Shown: positions 7,020 to 17,000, counted from the first letter of the stretch. The stretch: 64,000 nt of DNA from Cellulosimicrobium cellulans (GCF_016907755.1 NZ_JAFBCN010000001.1:620001-684000); one strand, 5' to 3'. Translations and numbers: made by a program. Notes: a model not told the origin generated them from the letters alone.

Positions 7020-9965
7020 TCAGACCTCGAGCAGCCCGCGCTGGTGCGCGAGCGAGACGGCCTCGGCGCGCCCGGACGCGCCGAGCTTGGCCAGGACGTT
7101 GGACACGTGCACGCTCACCGTCTTCGCGGAGATGAACAGGCGCTCGCCGATCTGCCGGTTGGTCAGGCCCTGCGCGACGAGCAGCAGGACCTCCTCCTCG
7201 CGCTCGGTGAGGACCGCCGTCGTGGACCGCCGGACCCCGGGCAGGTCGAGCCGGCCACGGCGCCCGAGCGCGCGCACCGCCTCCGCGAGCGGGGCCGCGC
7301 CCATCGACTCCGCCTCCTCGAGCGCCTGCGCCGCCTCGATCTCGGCGGCGTTCCGGTCGCCCGCACCGAGCAGCGCCTGGGCCCACCGGTAGCGCGAGCG
7401 CGCGACCTCGTACCGGTAGCCGTAGTCGAAGAGGCGCGTCGTCTCCTCCCACAGCGCCGGGTCGCCATCGCCCGTGAGCCGGGAGTGCTCGGCCGCGGCG
7501 CGCGCGAGCCAGGCGCGCCCCTCGGGCCCGAGGCGACCGCCGCGCGGTCGGCCGCGCTCCGCCGTCGTGCGCGCCGCCTCCAGCAGCTCGTCGCCCCGCG
7601 CGACGAGCGCCGCGACCTGGCCGGCGCCCGACGCGCCCTGGAGGCGCGCCGCGTCCGCGGCGTCGGCGAGCGCGGCGAGCGCGAGCGCCGAGATCCAGAT
7701 GCGGCCCAGGAAGTAGTCGCTCCACGTGCGGCCCAGGTGGTCCACGAGCTCGACGGCGAGCGCGACCGCCTCCTCGTCCCGCCCCGCCCACGTCAGCGCG
7801 TCGATCGAGCAGCCGCCGGAGATGAGCGCGATCTGCCCGTCCCGGAACCAGTCCCGCCGCAGGGCGGTACCGCGCGCGAGCGCGTCGGCGTCACCCCGCG
7901 CCACCGCCGCGTAGAGCTGGACGCACGAGAGCTGCGGGGCGGACCCCTCGGGCATCGTCTCGCCCGTGGTCTCGGTGGGCGTGAGGTCGCCGAGCACGTA
8001 CCGCACGAGGTCGCGGAACAGGCGCAGCTCGACGCCGTACGCGCTCCAGCCGAGCCCGGTCGCGCGTGCGCGGTCGAGGCCGTCGGCCGTCACCTGGAGC
8101 GCCTCGTCGATGCGGCCCGCGTAGTAGCGGTTGGCCGCGATGTTGTACCAGCAGCGCAGCTCGGTGAGGATGTCGCCCGCCTCGACGGCGCGCTCCCGGG
8201 CCTGGGCGAGCAGCACCGCGGCCCGGTCGTCGTCCGCGACCTCGAGGATCGCCATCGTCGTGAGCACGTCGGCCTCGACGTCGGGCGCGTCGAGCCGGTG
8301 CGCGACGTCCAGGGCCTGCGCCGCGACCTCCGCGGCGAGCTCGTCGAGGTCGGCGTTCATCGCGGCGCGCGCCCGCATCGCGAGCGTCCACGCGCGGTCG
8401 AGCGACGGCGGCTCCGCCGGGAGCACGGCCAGCGCGGCCTCGGTGTGGGCGAGGGTCTCCTCGACCTCCTCCGTGCCGAGCAGGTACCGGGACAGGACGT
8501 GCCGCAGCGACGCCTGGCGCATCGGGTCGCTCGCGGTGCCCTCGACGACCTTGCGCGCGAGCGCGACCGCGCGGTCCGGCTCGCCCGCGCGGCTCGCCGC
8601 CCCGGCCGCGGCCAGCGCCACCGTGACGCGGTCCTCGCCGAGCAGGTCCGCGGCGTCGGGCACGGCCCGCCACAGCGCGAGCACCTGCTCGAGGTGCCGC
8701 AGCTCCTCCGCCGGCGCGAGCACGCGCGCGGCCTTGCGGGCGGCGGCGCGCGACGCCGTGAGCGCGGCCGGGAGGTCGTGCGCGGCGAGCGCGTGGTGCG
8801 CGCGCAGCGCGGGGGACCCGAGCGCGGGGTCGTCGTCGAGCGCGGCGAGGTAGGCGCGGTGCACGCCCACGCGCTCGCCCGGCAGCAGGTCGGACGCGAC
8901 GGCCTCGGCGAGCAGCGCGTGGCGGAACACGACCGTGTCGCGCGCGCCGTCGCCCTCGACCGCGAGGACGTGGTGGGCGATCGCCTCGCGCAGCGCGGCG
9001 TCGAACGAGCGCCCGGTCGCCGCCTCGCCGTCCGCGGCGTCGCGCGCGAGCGCCTCGCGCAGGAGCGGCTCGCTCACCTGGCGCCCGGACACCGACGCGA
9101 CCCGGACGAGGTGCTGCACGGCCGGGTCGAGCACCTCCAGGCGGGCGCGCAGGACGTCCGCGAGGGACCAGGGCAGCTCGTCGTCGAGGCCCGACTCGAC
9201 GAGCTCCTCGGCGAAGTACGCGTTGCCCTCGGAGCGCGTCCGGACGGACTCGAACGCGTCGGGCAGCAGGGGCGCGCCCGCGAGCGCGGTGGTGAACTCG
9301 CGCAGCTCGCCCTCCGTGAAGGGGGAGAGCTGCACGTGCTCGACGCGCGGGTGGCGCAGGAGCTCGGCGAGCACGGGGCGCAGGGGGTGGCGGCGGTGCA
9401 GGTCGTCCGCGCGATAGCTCGCGACGACGAGCACGTGCTCGGCGCGCAGGCGCGCGACGACGAAGCGCAGGACGTCGCGGCTCGACGGATCCGCCCAGTG
9501 CAGGTCCTCGACGACGAGCACGAGCGGGGCCTCGGCCGTCCCGGACGCGGCGAGCGCCGCCGCGACGCTCTCGAAGAGCTGGAGGCGCTCGCCCTGGCTC
9601 TGCTCGTCGTCCGCGGGCGTGGCGGCGTCGAGCAGGCGTGCGAGCGCGGGACGCGCCGCGACGGTCTCGTCGACCGCCGGGTGCTGGGTGCGCAGCGTCG
9701 CCAGCGCCTCGGAGAAGGGGAGGTAGGGGAGGCCGACCTCGCCGAGGTCGACGCAGTGGCTCCAGACGACGGTCGCGCCGCTCCCGGCGGCGAGCTCCGC
9801 CGCGCGCGTGAGGAGGCGCGTCTTGCCGACCCCGGCGTCGGCGCCGACGAGCACGACGCCCGGCTCGCCACGGCGCGCGCGCTCGACCGCCGCGGCGAGC
9901 GCGTCGAGCTCGGCAGCGCGGGCCACGAAGGGCGCGCGCGAGGAGGGGCGTGGCACGGCTCCCAT
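7020..9965 (-). CDS. Large ATP-binding LuxR-family transcriptional regulator
   Basis: 981 residues. The N-terminal AAA/STAND-type ATPase carries a Walker A motif GADAGVGKT at residues 41-49 and a Walker B-like LVLVVEDLHWAD. A long alpha-helical, Ala/Leu-rich middle looks like TPR repeats. The C-terminus holds a LuxR/FixJ helix-turn-helix (LTEREEEVLLLVAQGLTNRQ, then IGERLFISAKTVSVHVSNVL). This is the MalT-like architecture in which ligand and ATP binding drive activation. ATG 9965 has a purine run directly against it; a GTG three codons later (9956) has AGGA at about nine bases and may be the true start. The downstream gpmA-like gene follows after five bases. Confidence 0.9.
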   Translation of the reverse strand: MGAVPRPSSRAPFVARAAELDALAAAVERARRGEPGVVLVGADAGVGKTRLLTRAAELAAGSGATVVWSHCVDLGEVGLPYLPFSEALATLRTQHPAVDETVAARPALARLLDAATPADDEQSQGERLQLFESVAAALAASGTAEAPLVLVVEDLHWADPSSRDVLRFVVARLRAEHVLVVASYRADDLHRRHPLRPVLAELLRHPRVEHVQLSPFTEGELREFTTALAGAPLLPDAFESVRTRSEGNAYFAEELVESGLDDELPWSLADVLRARLEVLDPAVQHLVRVASVSGRQVSEPLLREALARDAADGEAATGRSFDAALREAIAHHVLAVEGDGARDTVVFRHALLAEAVASDLLPGERVGVHRAYLAALDDDPALGSPALRAHHALAAHDLPAALTASRAAARKAARVLAPAEELRHLEQVLALWRAVPDAADLLGEDRVTVALAAAGAASRAGEPDRAVALARKVVEGTASDPMRQASLRHVLSRYLLGTEEVEETLAHTEAALAVLPAEPPSLDRAWTLAMRARAAMNADLDELAAEVAAQALDVAHRLDAPDVEADVLTTMAILEVADDDRAAVLLAQARERAVEAGDILTELRCWYNIAANRYYAGRIDEALQVTADGLDRARATGLGWSAYGVELRLFRDLVRYVLGDLTPTETTGETMPEGSAPQLSCVQLYAAVARGDADALARGTALRRDWFRDGQIALISGGCSIDALTWAGRDEEAVALAVELVDHLGRTWSDYFLGRIWISALALAALADAADAARLQGASGAGQVAALVARGDELLEAARTTAERGRPRGGRLGPEGRAWLARAAAEHSRLTGDGDPALWEETTRLFDYGYRYEVARSRYRWAQALLGAGDRNAAEIEAAQALEEAESMGAAPLAEAVRALGRRGRLDLPGVRRSTTAVLTEREEEVLLLVAQGLTNRQIGERLFISAKTVSVHVSNVLAKLGASGRAEAVSLAHQRGLLEV

Positions 9966-10075
9966 CCTCGCAGCGTGCACCGACACGTGACCAGCGGATA
10001 GACCACCGGAGCCCGCGCCCGACACGACGACGCCGTCGACGAGAGGGTTCTCGTCGACGGCGTCGGGAGGCGCGG

Positions 10076-10219
10076 TCACCGCGCCGGGTGGTCGTGGCGC
10101 TGACGGCGCCCGCGCCACCAGTGCAGCAGCGAGGGCTCGTCGTGCCGGAAGTCCTCCCGCAGCCGCTGCGTGCGGTAGGCGAGATCCGCCTCGAAGGTCG
10201 GATCGAACTGTGCGCTCAT
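10076..10219 (-). CDS. Small basic hypothetical protein (47 aa)
   Basis: A short frame starting at ATG 10219 with GGGGA about seven bases before it. The product is strongly charged: an acidic first half (FDPTFEADLAYR) and a basic, His- and Trp-containing end (LLHWWRGRRQRHDHPAR). It has no transmembrane segment or signal peptide. It is divergent from the insertion remnant and lies upstream of the LuxR gene on the same strand with a 110-base gap. Codon choice matches neighbouring genes, which supports translation. No function is recognised. Confidence 0.6.
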   Translation of the reverse strand: MSAQFDPTFEADLAYRTQRLREDFRHDEPSLLHWWRGRRQRHDHPAR

Positions 10220-10317
10220 GGTCGTCCCCGTCTCTGCAGGCACCCTGCCTGTCCGACACTCACGTTCGTCCTGAGCACCCGGGCGTCGCATCGGACGACC
10301 GCGCACCGTTCGGGGGA

Positions 10318-10386
10318 GGGTGCCTTAGGCGGTGCCCGCCCCCGACCCTGAGGCGTCTGAGGTGGGTCGTCGCGCCTAAGGCACCC
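10318..10386. repeat. 14-base perfect inverted repeat with nested stem
   Basis: GGGTGCCTTAGGCG (10318-10331) and CGCCTAAGGCACCC (10373-10386) are exact reverse complements 41 bases apart. Inside, CGACCC and GGGTCG form a second stem around a repeated CTGAGG. It lies between the divergent small gene and the IS607-like remnant. It could be an operator, a structured RNA or the end of a mobile element; nothing here decides. Confidence 0.7.
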
Positions 10387-10479
10387 GGCCTCGGCGCGCG
10401 CTGACCGGTCGACATGCCGTGGACGCCATCGGCCGCTGCGGGCTTCCCAAGACACGACGCTTGCCCTGGCCTCCTCGTT

Positions 10480-10830
10480 GGCCGGCTCATCAGGGGCCCC
10501 GGTCGACTGAGCGCGTGGCGCGGGTCGGGCGCACGGTGTGTCGGGAAGAGTGGGGTGAGGGTGGAGGCTCACCGGTTGCTGTCGGACCCCGCGGGTACGG
10601 TCGTGGTCGTGGCGCATCGGGACTGGTCGGGGTGGGCGAGAGCCGAGTTGGTCGAGCCTGCCCGGGGTACGTCGCGGCGACGTCCGGTTGTGCTCGACGC
10701 GATTGAGGCCGGACTGAAACTGCCCGGTGTTCTGACGTCGTTCTGCACCCCGCTCTACGGGCGTCGGCCAGTGAAGGACCACCCGGGGCTGGACTGTGCG
10801 GCGACGCCGGTGGCGGCCAAGACCGCATGA
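10480..10830 (+). pseudogene. Degenerate IS607-type serine recombinase (tnpA remnant)
   Basis: The last about 90 codons (10561-10830) resemble the C-terminal part of IS607 TnpA serine recombinases: LLSDPAGTVVVVAHRD, then RRRPVVLDAIEAG, then VLTSFCTPLYGRR. Just upstream, in another frame, STERVARVGRTV resembles the preceding recombinase segment, implying a frameshift near 10550. The MerR-like N-terminus and a catalytic-serine motif are not recognisable. The final codon overlaps the tnpB start (ATGA at 10827-10830), the usual tnpA-tnpB arrangement of IS607 elements. The recombinase is judged inactive. Recognition is from family pattern only. Confidence 0.65.
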
Positions 10831-12416
10831 CCACCCGGGGGCGAACGAAGTCAGGGCTGCGGACCATCGCGGGCCCGTTTGTCGTCGCGCCTGCGAAGGG
10901 CGTTCGAACCCGTACTCGCGTTCACCTCACGTCGGAGGAGGAAGCGGCAGTAACGCGGATCGGAGCGTTTCTGGGTGGGCATTACCTGGCGACGCTCGCC
11001 GACCGGATCGCTGTCGGTCTCACCACGGGGAAGGAGCAGGCGCGGTGGCGTGCTGAGCGCAAACGGGCGCTGACGGCTGCCACGTCGTCGCGGTGGGCTG
11101 GTGCGATCACCCGTACAGTCATCGACTCCTACGACCTGGGGATGCGCGGTCTGGGAGCGCACGTCGACTCGCTGACGGCGGCGGTGAAGACGATCGGCGC
11201 GCGCATGGCCGCGCCCGTGGGAGGTGAGGTTCGTGACCCGCACAAGCCCGATGCGCGGCCGGTCAAGGGCTACAAGAGCGAGGCCGAACGCTTCGCCAAG
11301 TCTCGCCGCAAAGCCCAGCTAGAAGCCCGGTTGGCCGACGCGCGCGAGCGTCGTGAGCTGGGGCGGCCCCGTATCGTCGCTGGTGGCGGCAGGCTATGGC
11401 GCCAGCGGTCATGCCTCGACACGTCTCAGATGACACGTGAGCAGTGGAATCAGCGCTGGACGAGTAAGCGCATGTTCCTGACCGCAGACGGAGAGTCCGG
11501 CAAAAGGTTCGGGAACGAGACCATCCGTGTCACCGACCACGCCGTGCTCGTGGTCAAGGTTCCCGGAGGGCTTTCCGCCGACCTCGGAGCTCGGTTGTCG
11601 ATCGCCGCCCCCGTCTCGCTGTCCACCCACCGTGGCGAGGAATGGGCCGACAGGATCGCGGGGAACCAGGCCATCCGCTACGACCTGCACCGCGACCAAC
11701 GCGGCCGCTGGTATCTCGATGCGTCCTGGGGCTACGGTGACGCCCCCACCGTCCCCCTCGCCTCGTTGCAGGCACAGTCCACGCTCGGGGTCGACCTCAA
11801 CGACGGCCATGCAGACGCCGCCGTCATCGACCCCCACGGCAACGTCATCGGCCAGCCGGTGCGCCTGGACTTTCGCATCGACGGGACAACTGAGCATCGT
11901 GACGCGCAGGTCCGTCACCTGGTCACCCGGCTCGTCCACCTCGCGAAGAAGCACCAGTGCGCGTCCATCAGCATCGAGAACCTGGGCTTCGCCGACGCCC
12001 TCGCCACCGGCCGCGAGACGATGGGGCGCGGCCGGCACGGCAAGCGGTTCCGGCGCACCGTCGCAGGTATCCCGACTGCGAGGTTCCGCACCCGACTGGC
12101 CGCCATGGCCGCCGCCGCGGGGCTCTCGGTGATCGCGGTCGACCCCGCCTACACCTCCCGCTGGGGACGCCAGCACTGGCTCCCCGCACTCAGGTCTTCC
12201 GACCCGACCACCGACGGCCACCGCGCCGCCGCGGTCGTGATCGGCAGGAGAAGCCTCGGGCACCGTGCCCGGCGCAAGCCCGCCGGACCCGCCACGCGAC
12301 AGAGGACGCGTAGCGGCCAACCAGTCGGGCCAGCCACACGGTCACCGAAGACTTCCCGCTCGCGTGTCACCACACAGCCGAGGGCGCACGACGCCGCAGG
12401 CCCACCGGATCCCTAG
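10827..12416 (+). CDS. tnpB: TnpB-like RuvC nuclease without zinc ribbon (IS607-type element)
   Basis: 529 residues. The RuvC-like core is intact: LGVDLNDGH (Asp323), ISIENLGF (Glu384) and a final Asp463 in TTDGHRAAAVVIGRR. The PAYTS motif that normally precedes the zinc ribbon is at 440-444, but the following CxxC is replaced by RWGRQHW, and the whole protein has only two cysteines (196 and 378). The N-terminal half is basic, as expected for guide-RNA and DNA binding, and an Arg/Pro-rich tail of about 55 residues follows the core. TnpB proteins of IS605/IS607 elements are RNA-guided DNA nucleases; activity of this variant is inferred. It starts within the end of the broken tnpA. Confidence 0.8.
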   Translation: MTTRGRTKSGLRTIAGPFVVAPAKGVRTRTRVHLTSEEEAAVTRIGAFLGGHYLATLADRIAVGLTTGKEQARWRAERKRALTAATSSRWAGAITRTVIDSYDLGMRGLGAHVDSLTAAVKTIGARMAAPVGGEVRDPHKPDARPVKGYKSEAERFAKSRRKAQLEARLADARERRELGRPRIVAGGGRLWRQRSCLDTSQMTREQWNQRWTSKRMFLTADGESGKRFGNETIRVTDHAVLVVKVPGGLSADLGARLSIAAPVSLSTHRGEEWADRIAGNQAIRYDLHRDQRGRWYLDASWGYGDAPTVPLASLQAQSTLGVDLNDGHADAAVIDPHGNVIGQPVRLDFRIDGTTEHRDAQVRHLVTRLVHLAKKHQCASISIENLGFADALATGRETMGRGRHGKRFRRTVAGIPTARFRTRLAAMAAAAGLSVIAVDPAYTSRWGRQHWLPALRSSDPTTDGHRAAAVVIGRRSLGHRARRKPAGPATRQRTRSGQPVGPATRSPKTSRSRVTTQPRAHDAAGPPDP

Positions 12417-12728
12417 AACACACGCCAGCGCCGTCAACACCGTTCGGACGGCAGAGCATCCCGGAGGAGTCACCCGACCCACTCCCGCTCACAACAGGAA
12501 CGGTGTGGATGGTGACCGTCGCAGACGGGTCCTCCCGCCAATTGTGCGTCACCAACTCGCCCACCACGCATTCCGCGGGTCCTCTGAGCCGCCGTCGCGG
12601 GCCTATCGACCGAACTACGGAGATGCGTGCCCAGCAGTTGCGTGACCGGGGTCACTCCTCCCGTTGCCAACGACCGGAGCCCGGCGCAGACTGGACGGAG
12701 GACCGGACCCGCCTGTGGGGGTGACCTC
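12417..12728. other. Non-coding stretch after tnpB
   Basis: No convincing gene in 312 bases. If TnpB uses a guide RNA, its scaffold would be expected across the end of tnpB and into this stretch, with the element's right end somewhere here; I cannot place that end. A palindrome GTGACCGGGGTCAC lies at 12642-12655, before the next gene. GGAAC at 12497 and CGTC at 12517 weakly resemble an ECF promoter. AT-richer patches around 12540-12560 may hold the promoter of the downstream pair. Confidence 0.35.
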
Positions 12729-13421
12729 GTGACCGACACCTACGACATGCTGCCGATGCTGGGCCGTGGCAAGCACCGCAACCCGAAGAAGGGCGCGTGC
12801 TTCATGGAGCTCGCGTCCTACCTCGCGGGGGAGCGGTGGAGCGACCATCCACGGTGCACGCACCCGCTGCTCGCGATGCTGGCGCGCGCCGTGAACGACC
12901 TCACGGTCGACCCGGAGCGCCCCAAGCTCGCGCCGCTCATCCCGTCCGTCATCGGGCTGACGAGCGACGACCCGCACTGGGACGTGCGCATCGCGCTGCG
13001 CGCCGCCGTCGCGGCGCTGCCGATCGCCCCGGCGGACCGGCAGCAGACGCTCGCCGTCGCGATCATCGGGGCGGAGAAGATGCTCGACGTCCTCGACGAC
13101 CGGCCCGCGGGCACGCTGAGCGCCGAGTCGGCCGACGCGCTCGCGAGCTGCCCGCGCACGGCGCGCTGGGCGCAGCGGTTCTGCGAGGGCGCGCGGCTGC
13201 GGCCGAGCCGGTTCGTGCGCGACGCCGCGCCGAGCATCATCTCCGCGGCGGTGCAGGGCATCGCCGAGGCGTGCGTGCCGGACCCGGACGAGCGTCTGCG
13301 CGCGCTGCTCGCCGCGACGATCGACGACTGCCGGGCCTGGGACGACGCGCAGCCTGCGCCGGCCCTCGACCCCGAGTCGTGGGCGCCCGTCGTGCGGCCC
13401 TCCGCCGTCGGGACCCGGTGA
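12729..13421 (+). CDS. Hypothetical protein, 230 aa
   Basis: The GTG start follows a GGGGG run by about seven bases; a longer version from 12627 would begin in non-coding-looking sequence. The conspicuous part is the N-terminus, GRGKHRNPKKGACFMELA, then SYLAGERWSDHP and CTHPLLAMLARAVND, which looks like a conserved functional motif with Lys, Cys, Glu, Trp and His. The rest is an Ala-rich helical protein without signal peptide or membrane helix, probably cytosolic. It is followed after seven bases by the UBP zinc finger gene and is likely co-transcribed with it. I do not recognise a named family. Confidence 0.75.
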   Translation: MTDTYDMLPMLGRGKHRNPKKGACFMELASYLAGERWSDHPRCTHPLLAMLARAVNDLTVDPERPKLAPLIPSVIGLTSDDPHWDVRIALRAAVAALPIAPADRQQTLAVAIIGAEKMLDVLDDRPAGTLSAESADALASCPRTARWAQRFCEGARLRPSRFVRDAAPSIISAAVQGIAEACVPDPDERLRALLAATIDDCRAWDDAQPAPALDPESWAPVVRPSAVGTR

Positions 13422-13428
13422 GCCGCCG

Positions 13429-13818
13429 GTGAGCGTCACGGGGGACGGGCTCGACGAGGCCCTGGGCGCACAGCTCTGGGCCGCCGTCGACCCGGCGGTC
13501 CCGCCCAGCGGCACGGGCTGCGCGGAGTGCGACGCGGGCGGCGGGTGGTGGGTCCACCTGCGCCGCTGCGCGACGTGCGGGCACGTCGGGTGCTGCGACA
13601 CGTCGCCGGCCCAGCACGCGACGGCGCACTTCCAGGAGACCGGCCACCGGCTCATGCGCTCGTTCGAGCCCGGCGAGGACTGGTACTGGGACTACGAGAC
13701 GTCGCAGGTGCTCGACGGACCGCACCTCGCCGCGCCGCTCTCGCGCCCGCCGGACCAGGGCTCGCCCGCGCCGGCCGACCGCGTGCCGTCCGACTGGACG
13801 TCCCTCATCCACCGCTGA
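13429..13818 (+). CDS. UBP-type zinc finger domain protein
   Basis: 129-residue protein, nearly all one UBP-type zinc finger. It has CAECDAGGGWWVHLRRC, CATCGHVGCCD, then HATAHFQETGH, giving the Cys and His ligands for zinc in the usual order. In eukaryotes the domain binds ubiquitin C-termini; small bacterial versions are common in actinobacteria but have no established role. The acidic-aromatic segment EPGEDWYWDYE follows the finger. GTG 13429 lies seven bases after the preceding stop, so the two genes form a pair. The palindromic terminator at 13834 follows closely. Confidence 0.85.
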   Translation: MSVTGDGLDEALGAQLWAAVDPAVPPSGTGCAECDAGGGWWVHLRRCATCGHVGCCDTSPAQHATAHFQETGHRLMRSFEPGEDWYWDYETSQVLDGPHLAAPLSRPPDQGSPAPADRVPSDWTSLIHR

Positions 13819-13833
13819 CGCACCTCGCCCCGT

Positions 13834-13895
13834 CGCCGAACCCGGGGTCGCTCCTCACCTGAGTCGTCGTGTGAGGGGCGGCCCCGGGTTCGGCG
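13834..13895 (+). terminator. Hairpin terminator, nested palindrome
   Basis: CGCCGAACCCGGGG (13834-13847) pairs exactly with CCCCGGGTTCGGCG (13882-13895); CCTCAC and GTGAGG form an inner stem. TTTCTC follows. It closes the UBP-finger transcript. A related element is at 41699-41754. Confidence 0.7.
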
Positions 13896-13945
13896 TTTCT
13901 CGGAGTCCGCGGGGCGCGGCTGGGGATGTCGTGTGCTGTTACCTG

Positions 13946-13974
13946 TTGTCTTTTTCTGGTGGAAGTTGTTTGAT
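13946..13974 (+). promoter_or_regulatory. Possible promoter of the GH2 gene
   Basis: TTGTCT (13946-13951) and TTTGAT (13969-13974) are 17 bases apart in an AT-rich patch that stands out in this genome, about 110 bases before the GH2 start. Each hexamer matches four of six bases of the sigma-70 consensus. Confidence 0.4.
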
Positions 13975-14086
13975 TCTGGGGAGACGTCGTGCGGTGCGCC
14001 AAGGAGGGTGACCGCCGGACACGGGTGCCCGGTATGCCGCCGCGTCGGAGCAGTCCCTGGATTCACTCGACGAGGAGGAAGCACGG

Positions 14087-17000
14087 ATGCAGTCCATGAC
14101 AGCGGTAGCACCACCACGGGGCAGACCCGCGAGGATCGTCGCGGCGGCGCTGGCCGCCGCACTGACGGTCCCCCTGGCCGTGGCGACGGCGGTCGGTGCG
14201 ACCGCGACGCCGTCGGCCACGACGACGGACGGGGCGGGTGCGGCCGACGTCGCGGCCCAGGACCTCGCGCTCGACAACGGCCTCAAGGGCGAGTACTTCC
14301 TGTCCGGCGGCCCGTCGTGGCCGCTCACCGACCTCAAGGCCACGATCCCCGACCAGCGGATCGAGTTCCCCAACCTGGTCCCCACGTTCGCGGAGCTCAC
14401 CGGCCGCGGCGAGCGCACCTCCGCGCGCTGGACGGGCCAGATCACGCCTGACTACAGCGAGGCGTACACGTTCTCCGCGATCGGCGACAACGGCTTCCGG
14501 CTGTGGATCGACGACCAGCTCGTCATCGACCACTGGGTCGACGACTGGGACGTCGAGCAGACGTCCGCCCCGGTCCAGCTCCAGGCGGGCCAGGAGTACT
14601 CGTTCCGCATGGAGGTGTTCCAGAACACCGGCGGTGCGCACCTCCGGTTGCGGTGGCAGAGCCCCTCGCAGCAACGTGAGATCGTGCCGACCGACGCCTT
14701 CACGTACCCCGACGACTTCGTCGTCTTCCCCGCGCAGGCCGCGCTCGAGAGCGACGGCACGAGCCTGAACGTGACGTTCCAGGGCGCCGCGGGCGGCGTC
14801 GACGAGAGCCTCGTCGACCACCTCAAGGTCCAGGTGGACCAGCTCGCATGGCCCGTCGCGCAGGTCGCGGCGCAGGGCGACGTCCTCGGCGTCACGCTCG
14901 CCGAGCCCGTCGACCGCGCGTCGACCGCCCGCCTGGTCTACGACGGCGAGGGTGACCTCACCGTCGGCGGCGAGAAGGTCGGCTCGCTCAACCTGCCGGT
15001 CACCAACGGGTCCGACTTCCGGATCCAGACCCCGTGGGCCGACGACTTCGACCCCACCAACCCCCTGCCGGAGTACCCGCGCCCGCAGCTCACGCGCGAC
15101 GCGTGGCAGAACCTCAACGGCGTCTGGCAGTTCGAGGCGGCGGAGTCCGACGACGCCGTGCCGAGCGGCCGCGACCTCGACGAGGAGATCGTCGTCCCGT
15201 ACGCGGTCGAGTCCGCGCTGTCGGGCATCGAGCGGCGTGAGGACGACATGTTCTACCGCCGGACGTTCGAGGTGCCGCAGGACTGGGCGGTCGGGAGCGA
15301 CAACCGGCTGCGCGTCAACTTCGGCGCGGTCGACTACGTCGCCACCGTGTACGTCAACGGCACGGAGGTCGGCACCCACCGCGGCGGGTACGAGTCGTTC
15401 TCCGTGGACGTCACGGACGCGCTCGTCGAGGGCACCGAGCAGGAGATCGTGGTGCGCGCCGTCGACACGACGGACGGCAGCAACCAGGCCGTCGGCAAGC
15501 AGACGCTCAACCCGGGCGGCATCTTCTACACCCCGACGTCGGGCATCTGGCAGACGGTGTGGATGGAGCCGGTCCCCGCGGCGGCGATCGACGCCGTCGT
15601 CACGACGCCCGACGTCGAGGCCGGCGTCCTCGCGGTGACCGCGCAGTCGGCCTCCGCGTCGGACGACGCCGAGGTGACCGCCGTCGTGCGGGACGCCGAG
15701 GGCACCGAGGTCGGCACCGTCACCGGCGCCGCGAACGAGCTGCTCGCGGTCGAGATCCCGGACGCGCACCTGTGGTCGCCGGAGGACCCGTACCTCTACG
15801 ACATCGACGTCACCCTGACCGACGGCGGCGCGACCGACACCGTGGCCTCCTACGCGGGCATGCGCTCGATCGAGGTCTCCGAGGTCGACGGTGTGCAGCG
15901 CATCCTGCTCAACGGCGAGAAGACGTTCCTCATGTCGACGCTCGACCAGGGCTACTGGCCGGACGGCATCTACACGCCCGCGTCCGACGAGGCGTACGTG
16001 TTCGACATCCAGGCCCACAAGGACCTGGGCTTCAACACGCTGCGCAAGCACATCAAGGTCGAGCCCGCGCGCTTCTACTACCACGCCGACACGCTGGGTC
16101 TGATGATCTGGCAGGACATCCCGAGCGGCTGGTTCAACAACGGCGACACGAACCCGGCGTCCCGCGTCTTCTGGGAGCAGGAGATGAAGGACATCATCGA
16201 CCAGCACCGCTCGGTGCCGTCGATCGTCGGGTGGGTCACGTTCAACGAGGGCTGGGGCGAGTGGAACCTCGGCGACACGGCGCGGATCGGCACCACGATC
16301 GACGAGTACGACCCGAGCCGCATCCTCAACACGCACTCGGGCTACAACTGCTGCGCGTCCAAGGGTGACTCCAAGACGGGCGACATCATCGACTGGCACC
16401 AGTACACCGGCCCGGCCCTGCCGAAGCCGGACGCCACGCGCGCCGCGATCGACGGCGAGCACGGCGGCTTCTCGATGAGCGTCCCGGGCCACATGTGGCC
16501 GGGCGTGTCCGCCAACCCGTACGGCGGCGTCGCGAACAGCGAGGCCCTCACGGACGCGTACGTGCAGAACACCGAGAAGCTCGTCCGGCCGGCGCAGTGC
16601 TACCTGTCCGGTTCGGTGTACACCGAGATCTCCGACGTCGAGAACGAGCTCAACGGCTTCTACACCTACGACCGCCGCGTCCTCAAGATGGACGCCGCGC
16701 GCGTGAAGGACGTCAACGAGCGCGTCGTCGCGGCGGCGAAGCAGGGCTCCGCGCCCGTCGACCCGGGCACCCCGGGCCTCACCGGCACGGGCCGCTGGTC
16801 GTTCGACGAGGGCCAGGGCACGACGGCGGCCGACGGCGTGGGCGACCACGCGGCGTCGGGCACGGGCACCTGGGTCGCCGGTCACGGCGACACCGGTTCC
16901 GCGATCAGGCTCAACGGCACGAACCAGTCGTTCACGACCGAGGGGCCTGTCGTCGACACGACCGGCTCGTACACGATCTCCGCGTGGGCGCAGCTCGACA

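Noticed and set aside
12265-12645. A 126-codon plus-strand frame across the end of tnpB
   Set aside because: It overlaps the tnpB tail in another frame, has no ribosome site and no recognisable domain.
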